From assembly GCA_963665185.2 (NCBI GenBank), contig CAXXPO010000005.1, positions 1-64,000 of the forward strand: a stretch of 64,000 bases of DNA, written 5' to 3'. Below, in pieces: positions 31,080 to 39,334 of the stretch. The translations under genes were made by a program, and so were the position numbers. Every line of letters starts with the position of its first letter. Position 1 is the stretch's first letter. Below the pieces are notes generated by a model. That model ran no database searches. It worked only from the letters and a program-made list of their open reading frames with translations, and had not been told where the DNA came from. This DNA is from G963665185 sp963665185 (GTDB lineage Bacteria > Desulfobacterota > Desulfovibrionia > Desulfovibrionales > Desulfovibrionaceae).

Positions 31080-31152
31080 GGCATAAGGATTCACTTGTAG
31101 ATAAAAAGAGTTTGTGAGGCCAACTTTTTATGAACAAAGGGCCTGAAACGGT

Positions 31153-31929
31153 TCAATTTCTAGGATGGCCCATTAGTTTAGATCCGTCTCTTTCTTCCTC
31201 CAGCGTAAACCGCCAGGCGCAGACCCATTCCTCTGGATGCGGGTCGGGCGGGCAGCCGATGCATTCGCAGTGCAGCCGGGAATCGATTTCGTGGGCGAAT
31301 CCCGTGTATTCCGTGACGCCGCCGGATTTGCAGGGGTAATCGTCCAGCCCCTTGCGTTTGCGCGCAGTCTGCACCCGGCAGTCGGTCATGCGGAAGACAA
31401 TGGAGGTTGCCGTTTCTTCGGCAAATTCCCAGCGGTTCAGCTTGGCGTACATGCGTGCTCCAAGTGCGGCCTTGAGCGCCTGTATGCCGCCGCGTTCCGG
31501 CAACCCCAGCAGGGCTTTGGCGCGTCGGGCCTCCAGCGGGGCAAAGCGCGCCCAGCAGGTGTCGTTCACCCTTTTGGCCGCGTTCATCCCGGCCTTGCCT
31601 TCAATGGCCTGAAACCACACCCCGTCCGCAGCCAGCCAGGAGGAACGAAGCGCCATGCCGAGCTTGTCCAGCATTTCCCCGTCCAGTCCGGCCAGCATAT
31701 CATGCAGACGTCCGACCTGCGTATCGGCCAGTGCCCTCTCAAGCTTGCCGGAAACAATGGCGGCCAAACGGTCCCCGGCTTCCTTTTCCGCATCAAGCGC
31801 GGCTTCCAACCCCAGCTGATGCACGCTTTCCGCCAGCCACAGCCCGTAATGCGAGGCAAGCTGGCGGATGATTTCACCAATGTCGTGCAGTGTCGTCGTC
31901 TGGTCGTAGGTGGCTTTCGGGTCGTTCAT
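31153..31929 (-). CDS. DUF6125-like cytosolic protein
   Basis: 258 residues, soluble, with no signal peptide or membrane segment. The conserved look is of a small redox or metal-related family found in anaerobes: a helical N-terminal region, a central RFAPLEARRAKALLGLPE segment, then a beta-rich part with MTDCRVQTARKRKGLDDYPCKSGG and a Cys-rich HCECIGCPPDP stretch. I assign DUF6125 from memory of the pattern and hold it loosely. It lies 34 bases downstream of serB on the same strand. Substrate and partners are unknown. Confidence 0.6.
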   Translation of the reverse strand: MNDPKATYDQTTTLHDIGEIIRQLASHYGLWLAESVHQLGLEAALDAEKEAGDRLAAIVSGKLERALADTQVGRLHDMLAGLDGEMLDKLGMALRSSWLAADGVWFQAIEGKAGMNAAKRVNDTCWARFAPLEARRAKALLGLPERGGIQALKAALGARMYAKLNRWEFAEETATSIVFRMTDCRVQTARKRKGLDDYPCKSGGVTEYTGFAHEIDSRLHCECIGCPPDPHPEEWVCAWRFTLEEERDGSKLMGHPRN

Positions 31930-31963
31930 TCGGGGTGCTCCCGGCTGAAATTCCTGGAGGGGT

Positions 31964-33181
31964 TTAATTCACCAAATCCCTGTCCCGCATTCCGATGAGG
32001 TACAGAATGCTGTCCAGCCCGTGGGTGGAAATGGCCTGCCGCGCCCCGGCCTTGACCTTGGGCTTGGCATGGAAGGCAATGCCAAGACCGGCCAGGTTGA
32101 GCATGGGCAGGTCGTTGGCTCCGTCGCCCACGGCGATCACCTGTTGCAGGCTGATGTCCTCGCGCCGGGCAATGTCGGCCAGGAGTTCGGCCTTGCGTTC
32201 GGCGTCAACGATGTCGCCCAGAACATTGCCCGTGATCTTGCCGTCGATGATTTCCAGCTCGTTGGCGTACAGATAGTCGATGCCCAACTGTTTTTGGAGC
32301 TTGCCGCCAAAGTAGGTGAACCCGCCGGAAATGATGCCGATCTTGTAGCCGTACCGCTTGAGGTTGGCGATGAGCCGTTCGGCTCCGTCGGTCAGGGGAA
32401 TGCGTTCGGCCACGGCGTCCAGGGCGGCCCGGTCCAGGCCGCGCAGCAGGTGCAGCCGTTGGCGCAGGCTTTCCTTGAAATCTATCTCCCCGCGCATGGC
32501 CGACTCGGTGATGCGGCATACTTCCGTGCCCACTCCGGCCTCCTTGGCCAGTTCATCCACCACTTCGGCCTGGATCAGGGTGGAGTCCATGTCGAAGACC
32601 ACCAGCCGTCGGTTGCGGCGGAAGGCATTGTCTTCCTGCATGGCGATGTCCACACCCATTTCCGCGGAAACGGCCAGAAATTCCTTGTGAATGGCGGCGG
32701 TGTCGCGCGGCGTGCCGCGCAGGGAAAATTCCACGCAGGCCGGACGTCTGGAAACCCCGTTGTCCAGGGACGCCCGGCCCGTGAGCCGGGTGATGACGTC
32801 TATGTTCAGGTCGTTTTCCGCCAGGACCCTGGAAACGACCGCCACCTGCCGGGCCGTGATCTTGCTGCCCAGAAGCGTGACAATGTGGCGCTTCTTGCCT
32901 TCGGCCGCCACCCATTGCTCGTGCACGTCGGGAGACACCGGGGAGAATTTGATGTTCACGTCCATGTCGTGGGCTGCGAAAAGCAGTTCCTTGACCACCG
33001 GGGCGGACTCGGCGGCCTGGGGAATGCGGATGAGGATGCCCAGGGAGAGATTCTGGTGGATGACCGCCTGGCCCATGTCCAGGATGTCCACGTCGTATTC
33101 GGCAAGAATGGCTGTAAGCCGTGCAGTCAGGCCGGGTTTGTCCTGGCCGTATATATGGATGAGGATGAGTTGGTTGCTCAT
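31964..33181 (-). CDS. serB: Phosphoserine phosphatase with N-terminal ACT domains
   Basis: 405 residues. The last step of serine synthesis, removing phosphate from O-phosphoserine. The N-terminal 180 residues hold two ACT-like repeats (starting YGQDKPGLTARL and HIVTLLGSKI), which usually bind an amino acid for feedback control. The HAD phosphatase domain begins with the nucleophile motif FDMDSTL. GISGGFTYF and VGDGANDLPML provide the later motifs. It is longer than E. coli SerB because both ACT repeats are complete. The DUF6125-like gene follows. Confidence 0.95.
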   Translation of the reverse strand: MSNQLILIHIYGQDKPGLTARLTAILAEYDVDILDMGQAVIHQNLSLGILIRIPQAAESAPVVKELLFAAHDMDVNIKFSPVSPDVHEQWVAAEGKKRHIVTLLGSKITARQVAVVSRVLAENDLNIDVITRLTGRASLDNGVSRRPACVEFSLRGTPRDTAAIHKEFLAVSAEMGVDIAMQEDNAFRRNRRLVVFDMDSTLIQAEVVDELAKEAGVGTEVCRITESAMRGEIDFKESLRQRLHLLRGLDRAALDAVAERIPLTDGAERLIANLKRYGYKIGIISGGFTYFGGKLQKQLGIDYLYANELEIIDGKITGNVLGDIVDAERKAELLADIARREDISLQQVIAVGDGANDLPMLNLAGLGIAFHAKPKVKAGARQAISTHGLDSILYLIGMRDRDLVN

Positions 33182-33632
33182 GGTGTACTCCGAAAAAAAG
33201 TCGTATTTTTACAACGCGCTGTAACGGCGTCGCAGGGTGTTCATTTCATATTTCCCCGCGCCAGTAAATGCGGACGAAACCGGAATATCGTGGTATGGCT
33301 GGCTGCAGGAAAGAGCTTGTCGGAGATGAACGGCCGACAGAGATGTTTTTTCTTTTTTGATTGGCTAATTATTCCATGGTGTTGACGCGTGTCTTTCCGC
33401 TGTTCCCCCTGCCGGAGTGAAAGGTCCGGCAGGTTTTTTTCCAGCTCCCGTCCGGGGGAATGGAGTGTGATTGCGTCCGCAGGATGCTTGAGGTAGAAGA
33501 CCTCAGATAACGGCCCGTGCCGGAGATGTTTTTTCTGCAAGGGAAAAAGGGCGAAGAGCTTTTGCTTTTCTGTGCATCTGTTGCATTTTCGTCACGGCAT
33601 ACTGGTATTTCCCTCTAATGGTAAGACAAGGC
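33182..33632. other. Long spacer between divergent serB and rsfS
   Basis: No convincing protein gene is seen. The only clear signal is a rightward terminator at 33410-33442 that belongs to no annotated gene, leaving room for a short untranslated transcript or a leader. Confidence 0.55.
33410..33442 (+). terminator. Orphan Rho-independent terminator upstream of rsfS
   Basis: CCTGCCGGA (33410-33418) and TCCGGCAGG (33427-33435) pair perfectly around an eight-base loop. Seven T follow. No coding gene on the plus strand ends before it. Confidence 0.8.
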
Positions 33633-34004
33633 ATGAAAAAAGAAAAACGTTTTGCGGACATCTCGTCCGAGGATAAGGCCCGGAAAATGGCCGTCTGGCT
33701 GGAAGACAAGAAAGCCGAGGACGTCGAGGTCATCGACGTGCAGGGCATCAGCCCCATAACCGAGTTCGTGGTCCTGGCCACGGCCGGAAGCCCCCGGCAC
33801 GCCAAGGGGCTGTCCGGGCACATCCTGGATATGGTGGCGGAGGAAAATCTTGAATATCTGGGCATGGAAGGGCAGCACGAGGGCAATTGGATCCTGCTGG
33901 ACTGCAACGACGTGCTGGTGAATATCTTCATGGGCGAAAACCGCGCCCATTTCAACCTGGAAGGACTTTGGGCCGAAGCCAGGCGCATATCCCGGGAGAA
34001 ATAA
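33633..34004 (+). CDS. rsfS: Ribosomal silencing factor RsfS
   Basis: 123 residues. Binds uL14 on the large subunit and blocks subunit joining in starvation. The domain pattern is KKAEDVEVIDVQG, EFVVLATAGSPRHAKGLS, then GNWILLDCNDVLVNIF. I chose MKKEKRF, which gives the usual spacing to KKAEDV; an ATG five codons earlier is open but has no ribosome-binding site. Its stop overlaps the gpmI start by one base (TAATG), so the two are coupled. Confidence 0.95.
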   Translation: MKKEKRFADISSEDKARKMAVWLEDKKAEDVEVIDVQGISPITEFVVLATAGSPRHAKGLSGHILDMVAEENLEYLGMEGQHEGNWILLDCNDVLVNIFMGENRAHFNLEGLWAEARRISREK

Positions 34005-35545
34005 TGTCTACCCCTCTGGTTCTGCTTATTCTGGACGGATGGGGCTATGCCCCGGAAGGTCCGGGCAACGCTGTGGCACAGGCCGAAACCCCCCGCCTCG
34101 ACGCCATCCTGTCTTCCTATCCCTCGACTCTTCTGGCCTGCGCGGGACGGGCCGTGGGATTGCCCGACGGCTTCATGGGCAACTCGGAGGTGGGGCACAT
34201 GAATATCGGCGCGGGCCGTGTGGTCTATCAGGACATGACCCGCATCGACCTGGCCATAGAGCAGGACGTGTTTTCCTCCAATCCGGCCTTTGTCCGGGCC
34301 GTGGAGGCGGTCAAGGCCTCGGGCGGCAAGCTGCACCTCATGGGGCTTGTCTCGGACGGCGGCGTGCACAGCCACCAGAACCACATCTACGCCCTGTTGG
34401 ACATGGCCAAGGCCAACGGACTGGACGACGTCTACGTGCATGCCTTTCTCGACGGCCGGGACACCCCGCCCACCAGCGGCAAGGGCTACGTGTCCGATCT
34501 GCTGGACGCCATGCGGACCAGGGGCATCGGCAAGGTGGCCTCGGTTTCCGGCCGGTTCTATGCCATGGACCGGGACAAACGCTGGGATCGCAACGCGCTG
34601 GCCTACGCCGCTCTTGTCGAGGGCGAGGGGGAGAGCGCGACAGAACCTCTCGAGGCAATTCAGCGTTCCTATGACCGCGACGAAGGGGATGAATTCGTCA
34701 AGCCCTGCGTGATTACGGAAAACGGCACGCCCATGGCACCTGTGCGGGACGGGGATGCCGTCATCTTCTTCAATTTCCGTGCGGACCGGGCGCGTCAGAT
34801 CTGCCGCAGTCTGTTTGATGCCGAATTCAAGGACTTCGAGCGCAAGAGCCTGCCCAAGCTGGCGTCTTTTGTGACCATGACCCGTTATGAGGGCGATTTC
34901 CCCCTGGCCGTGGCCTTTCCTCCGGTGAGCCTGGACCACACCCTGGGCCAGACCGTATCCGAAGCCGATCTGCCCCAGTTGCGCATCGCGGAAACGGAAA
35001 AATACGCCCATGTGACCTATTTTCTCAACTGCGGCCGCGAAGAGCCTTTTCCCGGCGAGGACCGGGTGATGGTTCCTTCCCCGCGTGAAGTGGCCACCTA
35101 CGATCTCAAACCGACCATGTCGGCCCGCGAGGTCACGGACAAGCTTTTGGAGAGCCTGGACGACCACTCCCTGTGCGTCTGCAATCTGGCCAACCTGGAC
35201 ATGGTGGGCCATACCGGGATCATCCGGGCGGCCATCGAGGCCGCCGAATGTGTGGACGAATGCGTGGGCCGCATCGAGGACGCGGTCCTCGAGCGGGGCG
35301 GGACCATTCTGCTGACCGCCGACCACGGCAATGCCGAGGAAATGATCGACTCCAAGGGCAACCCCCAGACCGCGCACAGCACCAATCCGGTGCGGCTGGT
35401 CTACATCGCCCCGGAAACGGAGGGCCTGTGTCTGCGGGAAGGCGGCAGGCTGGGCGATATCGCTCCCACCGCCCTGGCCATTCTCGGGCTGGAGCAGCCC
35501 GAGGCCATGACCGGCCTGAATCTCGTGGAACACGGGGGAGAGTAG
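34004..35545 (+). CDS. gpmI: 2,3-bisphosphoglycerate-independent phosphoglycerate mutase
   Basis: 513 residues, the usual length. Interconverts 3- and 2-phosphoglycerate using two Mn ions. LLILDGWGY gives the first metal Asp, GNSEVGHMNIGAGR the Ser nucleophile, HAFLDGRDTPP and FYAMDRDKRWDRN the substrate loop, and LTADHGNAEEM the late metal ligands. GGGAGA precedes the ATG. It is co-translated with rsfS and followed two bases later by a small zinc-ribbon gene. Confidence 0.97.
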   Translation: MSTPLVLLILDGWGYAPEGPGNAVAQAETPRLDAILSSYPSTLLACAGRAVGLPDGFMGNSEVGHMNIGAGRVVYQDMTRIDLAIEQDVFSSNPAFVRAVEAVKASGGKLHLMGLVSDGGVHSHQNHIYALLDMAKANGLDDVYVHAFLDGRDTPPTSGKGYVSDLLDAMRTRGIGKVASVSGRFYAMDRDKRWDRNALAYAALVEGEGESATEPLEAIQRSYDRDEGDEFVKPCVITENGTPMAPVRDGDAVIFFNFRADRARQICRSLFDAEFKDFERKSLPKLASFVTMTRYEGDFPLAVAFPPVSLDHTLGQTVSEADLPQLRIAETEKYAHVTYFLNCGREEPFPGEDRVMVPSPREVATYDLKPTMSAREVTDKLLESLDDHSLCVCNLANLDMVGHTGIIRAAIEAAECVDECVGRIEDAVLERGGTILLTADHGNAEEMIDSKGNPQTAHSTNPVRLVYIAPETEGLCLREGGRLGDIAPTALAILGLEQPEAMTGLNLVEHGGE

Positions 35546-35547
35546 CC

Positions 35548-35790
35548 ATGGCTGAAAACACCAAGGTGGAAACCCCGGTGCGGCCATCGGGCATGGAGGT
35601 CATTTATCTGTATCCCTGCCCGCATTGCGGCCGTGAAGTTCCCTTCATTTCCCCCACGCGTCCCGACCGGGCGCGTTGCGACGCCTGCCGCGGAACCTTT
35701 CCCATTGTTCCGGTGGATGAACGCTCCAACCGCTACGTCAAGCTCATGATGGCCAACGGGCTGGCCGCGGTGGACCCGGATTTTATTTAA
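35548..35790 (+). CDS. Small zinc-ribbon protein
   Basis: 80 residues. Two CxxC pairs (CPHCG at about 24-28 and CDACRG at about 44-49) form a zinc ribbon of the MJ0042 or similar type. A short helical C-terminus follows. I recognise no enzyme domain. It begins two bases after the gpmI stop and so is part of that operon. Similar small proteins act in protein or nucleic-acid contacts, but nothing specific can be said here. Confidence 0.8.
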   Translation: MAENTKVETPVRPSGMEVIYLYPCPHCGREVPFISPTRPDRARCDACRGTFPIVPVDERSNRYVKLMMANGLAAVDPDFI

Positions 35791-35803
35791 AGGGAAATGA
35801 TGC

Positions 35804-35866
35804 GGGGAAAAAACCTTTTGCAAAAGGTTTTTTCCCCCACACCCCCTTTTCCAAAAATTTTTATTA
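35804..35866 (+). repeat. Intergenic hairpin element, best-formed copy
   Basis: GGGGAAAAAACCTTTTG and CAAAAGGTTTTTTCCCC form a perfect 34-base palindrome with no spacer (35804-35837). Then comes CCACACCCCC, CTTTTCC and AAAAATTTTTATT. It starts 13 bases past the zinc-ribbon stop and probably works as a terminator. Confidence 0.7.
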
Positions 35867-35909
35867 CCGGGTTGGCTGCTGTGCTTGAAAAGCACGGCGT
35901 TAAGACGCA

Positions 35910-35962
35910 ATTGAAAAGCCAAAGGCCCGGCGCATTATGCGCCGGGCCTTTGGCTTTTCAAT
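35910..35962. terminator. Perfect 25-bp palindrome between converging genes
   Basis: The arms 35910-35934 and 35938-35962 match perfectly around a TTA loop. Placed between convergent transcripts, it would fold identically in both RNAs, so a bidirectional terminator is likely. Confidence 0.65.
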
Positions 35963-36000
35963 GTGTTCGGTTTGAATATTGCATTGGAAGGGGCGGTCTC

Positions 36001-36037
36001 CGTTTTTGTTTTTGTGCTCGGCGCAAAAACAAAAACG
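36001..36037. terminator. T/G-rich hairpin 3' of tsaB
   Basis: CGTTTTTGTTTTTG (36001-36014) pairs with CAAAAACAAAAACG (36024-36037), extending inward with one G-U pair. It lies about 85 bases past the tsaB stop. Confidence 0.5.
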
Positions 36038-36121
36038 ATATGCGGGGGGCCGCATGGTTCCCGGCGAAGTCCAGAGGCAGAGCCTCTTGTCAATGCCGCT
36101 ATCGGCTCTTTTGCGACTGGC

Positions 36122-36928
36122 CTACTGCAACATGTCTTCCAGACTCAGATGAATTCGTTTTTCCGCGTCCTTCAGGCTCAGTCCCCGCAATCCGGCGATG
36201 TGCTCCAGGTTCTGTTCCGCGTCGGAAGCGCGGATATACTGGGGCGTTACCGGGGCGCGGGAATACTCTGCCGCGACTGCCAGGCGCAGGAGCACTTCGG
36301 CCTTGGGGGTGTCGAATTCCGGCGGCAGGCAGGGGGTGTCTGAAAATATTTCCGGGTTGCGGCGCAGGCCGGTGCCGAGCGCAATGAACGGCTTGGGAAG
36401 CGATTTCAGCATGTCCGCCCCTTGTTCCGCCGTGGTGGCCTGCACGTTTTCAAAGCCGGGCAGGGGAGCGCGTGTGGCGGCGTCGAAGGCCTGGACATAG
36501 ACCTGTCCCCTGCGGGCGTAGGTCAGCGTGGCCAGGCTGACGGCCTGCTCAGGGACCAGGGGCGGGGCGGATTCCGCCAGGGTGCGCAGATGGTTCAGCC
36601 CGGCCAGGGGGGTGCTGTTGCCCGCCAGAAATCCGAGTGCCGTGGCCAGCACGATGCGGATGCCCGTAAAGCTGCCCGGCCCGTCCACGCAGGCGATGCC
36701 CGCAAGGTCGGCGGGGCGGATGTCCAGCAGGCGGAAAACCTGTTCCAGGGCCGGAGTCAGAAACCCCAGAGCCCGGGAAACAACCCACTCCTGGGCGACC
36801 AGAAGTTCGGGTTGGCCGTTGCGGCATTCCCCCATCACCAGATGCAGCCGTCCTTCCGTGGCGCCGAGCACGAGCAGGGGGCCGTCGGGCAGGGGGCAGG
36901 AAGGGGATTGGTGTTCGTTGCTCGTCAT
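36122..36928 (-). CDS. tsaB: tRNA N6-threonylcarbamoyladenosine synthesis protein TsaB
   Basis: 268 residues. Partner of TsaD and TsaE in making t6A37 of ANN-decoding tRNAs. The ASKHA fold shows the P-loop-like DGPGSFTGIRIVLATALG typical of TsaB. The N-terminal strand lacks the usual Asp-Thr (it reads LLVLGATEGRLHL). The C-terminal PQYIRASDAEQN region is conserved. It follows rseP by 14 bases at the end of the leftward lipid, isoprenoid and translation cluster. Confidence 0.92.
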   Translation of the reverse strand: MTSNEHQSPSCPLPDGPLLVLGATEGRLHLVMGECRNGQPELLVAQEWVVSRALGFLTPALEQVFRLLDIRPADLAGIACVDGPGSFTGIRIVLATALGFLAGNSTPLAGLNHLRTLAESAPPLVPEQAVSLATLTYARRGQVYVQAFDAATRAPLPGFENVQATTAEQGADMLKSLPKPFIALGTGLRRNPEIFSDTPCLPPEFDTPKAEVLLRLAVAAEYSRAPVTPQYIRASDAEQNLEHIAGLRGLSLKDAEKRIHLSLEDMLQ

Positions 36929-36942
36929 TGTTCGTCCCGGAC

Positions 36943-38010
36943 CTATTGCGTGATGAGGCGCTGCACGTCGTTGAAAATGGCCAGGGCCATGAGCAGGAAG
37001 AGCATGGAAACGCCCAGGCGCAGGGCGATGCCCCGTACCTTCTGGTTGATGGGGCGGCGGATGATGGTCTCTATGGCGAAGAACATGATGTGCCCGCCGT
37101 CCAGCACCGGAATGGGCAAAAGGTTGATAAGCCCCAGGTTGATGCTGATGAGCGCGGCCAGGGCCAGCACTTCGGCCAGGCCGCGTTCCGCCTGCTGGTT
37201 GACCATCTGGACGATCATGATGGGACCGCCGATGCTGTCCAGGGGGATGACGCGCTCGATGAGCTTGATGATGCCCTGAACCGTCAGGGCGACCATGTTC
37301 CAGGTCTGTTCCCCGGCCTGCACAAAGGCGTTGCCCACGCTGTAGTGAACGGTTTCCGTCCGGGTGGACGACATGATGCCGATGAGCGGACGGGAAATGG
37401 TCTCGCCGAATATGTTCTTTCCCGTGCGCATGGCCGGGGTGACGTTCACATCGAGGAGCGTGCCGTTGCGGTCTATGCCCAGCAGAACCGTGTTGCCCCC
37501 GGAGGTGCGCACGACTTCCGCGAAGTCCTGCCAGAAGTCGACCGGCTTGCCGTCTATGCTGACGATGCGGTCGTCCTTTTGCAGGCCCGCCTGCATGGCC
37601 GGACTGTCTGGCTGCACTCCGCCCACCACGGGCAGCAGTTGGGGGTGGCCGTAGGCTCCCATCAGGAACCAGAAGATCAGAAAGGCCAGAACGAAATTGA
37701 AGATCGGCCCGGCCGCGACAATGCACATGCGCTGCCAGGCGGGTTTGGTCTCGAAGTTCTGGTCCGGGGTGAACCCTTCGGGCAGTTCGTCGCCGGGCTG
37801 TTCCCCGACCATGGAGACGTAGCCGCCCAGGGGGATGGCCGAGATCTTGTAGGTGGTCTGGCCTTTCTTGAAGCCGAAGATCTTGGGACCGAAGCCGAGG
37901 GAAAAGGCCTTGACTCCGACGTTGAACAGTTTGGCGAATACAAAATGTCCCAGCTCGTGGAAAAAGATGATTCCGCCCAGAACAAGTATGACGGTAATGG
38001 CGCTAGTCAT
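36943..38010 (-). CDS. rseP: Site-2 intramembrane protease RseP
   Basis: 355 residues. Zinc protease in the inner membrane that cleaves anti-sigma factors. The zinc motif HELGH is in the first membrane helix (about residue 19). NFVLAFLIFWF gives the second core helix. One PDZ domain covers about 115-190 (VQPDSPAMQAGLQKDDRIVSI). The C-terminal LLPIPVLDGGHI holds the third zinc ligand Asp. It lies in the same order as in most proteobacteria, after dxr and before tsaB. Confidence 0.95.
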   Translation of the reverse strand: MTSAITVILVLGGIIFFHELGHFVFAKLFNVGVKAFSLGFGPKIFGFKKGQTTYKISAIPLGGYVSMVGEQPGDELPEGFTPDQNFETKPAWQRMCIVAAGPIFNFVLAFLIFWFLMGAYGHPQLLPVVGGVQPDSPAMQAGLQKDDRIVSIDGKPVDFWQDFAEVVRTSGGNTVLLGIDRNGTLLDVNVTPAMRTGKNIFGETISRPLIGIMSSTRTETVHYSVGNAFVQAGEQTWNMVALTVQGIIKLIERVIPLDSIGGPIMIVQMVNQQAERGLAEVLALAALISINLGLINLLPIPVLDGGHIMFFAIETIIRRPINQKVRGIALRLGVSMLFLLMALAIFNDVQRLITQ

Positions 38011-38118
38011 GCGACCTCTTGTGGTTGCGGTTGCAGGCAGTGCAAACGTGCTGCCGTGCCGTGGAAAACTACCTTTTGCCCGGTGGCCGGCCGGCCCTGC
38101 GTAGCCTCGGGGGACCGA

Positions 38119-39321
38119 TCAGCCGTGCCTTTCCAGGGTCCGTATCCGGGTCCTGGCGTCCAGGTCCAGAATTGCTTCCAGACAGTCCGCTGTTTCGCGG
38201 CAGTGTGTTTCCAGAGCGTGTTCGATGATCCGGGGAATGTCCAGAAAAGCGATCCGTTCCTTGAGAAACAGGTCCACGGCGATTTCGTTGGCCGCGTTCA
38301 GGACCACGGGATGGCTCTTTCCGGCCCGGTATGCTTCGCGGGCAAGACGAAGGCATGGAAATAAATGTAACCTCGGTTCTTCAAAGGTCAAGGTCGAGAG
38401 CCTGACGAGATCCACCGGTTGCACGGAAAGCGGCAGCCTTTCGGGGTAGGCCAGGCAATGGGCGATGGCCACGCGCATGTCCGGAGGCCCCAGGTGGGCC
38501 AGGATGGAGCCGTCCACGAATTCCGCCAGGGAGTGGACGATGCTTTGGGGGTGGACCACGACGTGCACTCCGAGGTCGTCCAGTCCGTACAGGTGGCAGG
38601 CCTCGATGACTTCCAGCCCCTTGTTCATCAGGGTGGCCGAGTCTATGGAAATTTTCGCGCCCATGGACCAATTGGGATGGTTCAGGGCCTGTTCGCGGGT
38701 GACGTGTTGCAGGAAGTCCGCGTCTTTTTCCCGGAATGGGCCGCCCGAGGCCGTGAGCAGAAGATGTTTGAGGGTGCGCGCGTCCTCGTGGCAGACCACC
38801 TGGAAAAGCGCGTTGTGCTCAGAATCCACGGGCAGGATGACCGCTCCGCTGCGTCTGCATTCCTCGCGGATGAGGTGGCCGGCCAGAACCAGGGACTCCT
38901 TGTTGGCCAGGGCCACGATCTTGCCCGCCCGCACCGCGGCGTAGGTGGGGGGCAGTCCGGCCGCGCCCACGATGCTGGACAGAACCACGTCCGCGTCGTC
39001 CAGGCTGGCCAGCGCGCAGTATCCCTGTGGTCCGGCGAGTATTTCCGGGGCGTAGTCCGCTGGAAGCAGGCGGGCCAGTTCTTCGGCCGCGTCACGGTCC
39101 AGGACGCAGAGATGGCCGGGTCTGTAGCGGATGGCCTGTTCCGCCAGCAGGGCCGCGTTGCGGCCGCCGGCCAGGGCGGTCACCCGGAATTTTTCCGGGG
39201 CGTCGTCCACCACCCGCAGGGCGTTCACGCCGATGGATCCGGTGCTGCCGAGGATGCAGAGGCTGCGCGGAAAGGAATTGTTTTGCTCTGGCCGGGGAAG
39301 CCAGGAGATATAGGTTTGCAC
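38119..39321 (-). CDS. dxr: 1-deoxy-D-xylulose 5-phosphate reductoisomerase
   Basis: 400 residues. Second step of the MEP isoprenoid pathway, NADPH-dependent. LCILGSTGSIGVNALRVV is the NADPH loop, and ALANKESLVLAG and ILPVDSEHNALFQ carry the metal and substrate residues. I chose a GTG start at 39321 because AAGGAT lies six bases upstream; the open frame extends eight codons further to a TTG. cdsA ends 14 bases before the start. The MEP genes ispDF also lie in this window. Confidence 0.96.
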   Translation of the reverse strand: MQTYISWLPRPEQNNSFPRSLCILGSTGSIGVNALRVVDDAPEKFRVTALAGGRNAALLAEQAIRYRPGHLCVLDRDAAEELARLLPADYAPEILAGPQGYCALASLDDADVVLSSIVGAAGLPPTYAAVRAGKIVALANKESLVLAGHLIREECRRSGAVILPVDSEHNALFQVVCHEDARTLKHLLLTASGGPFREKDADFLQHVTREQALNHPNWSMGAKISIDSATLMNKGLEVIEACHLYGLDDLGVHVVVHPQSIVHSLAEFVDGSILAHLGPPDMRVAIAHCLAYPERLPLSVQPVDLVRLSTLTFEEPRLHLFPCLRLAREAYRAGKSHPVVLNAANEIAVDLFLKERIAFLDIPRIIEHALETHCRETADCLEAILDLDARTRIRTLERHG

Positions 39322-39334
39322 AAAAGATCCTTTT

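Larger units (their letters stand above)
35791..36121. other. Convergent spacer with three long palindromes
   Basis: The spacer lies between the 3' ends of the zinc-ribbon gene and tsaB. It contains palindromes at 35804-35837, 35910-35962 and 36001-36037. No gene is seen. Confidence 0.7.

Noticed and set aside
33241..33540. A 99-codon minus-strand open frame upstream of serB
   Set aside because: Its translation has no family pattern, it has no ribosome-binding site, and it crosses a terminator.
33503..35587. A 694-codon open frame opposite rsfS and gpmI
   Set aside because: It is the shadow of gpmI, with no domain and no ribosome-binding site.
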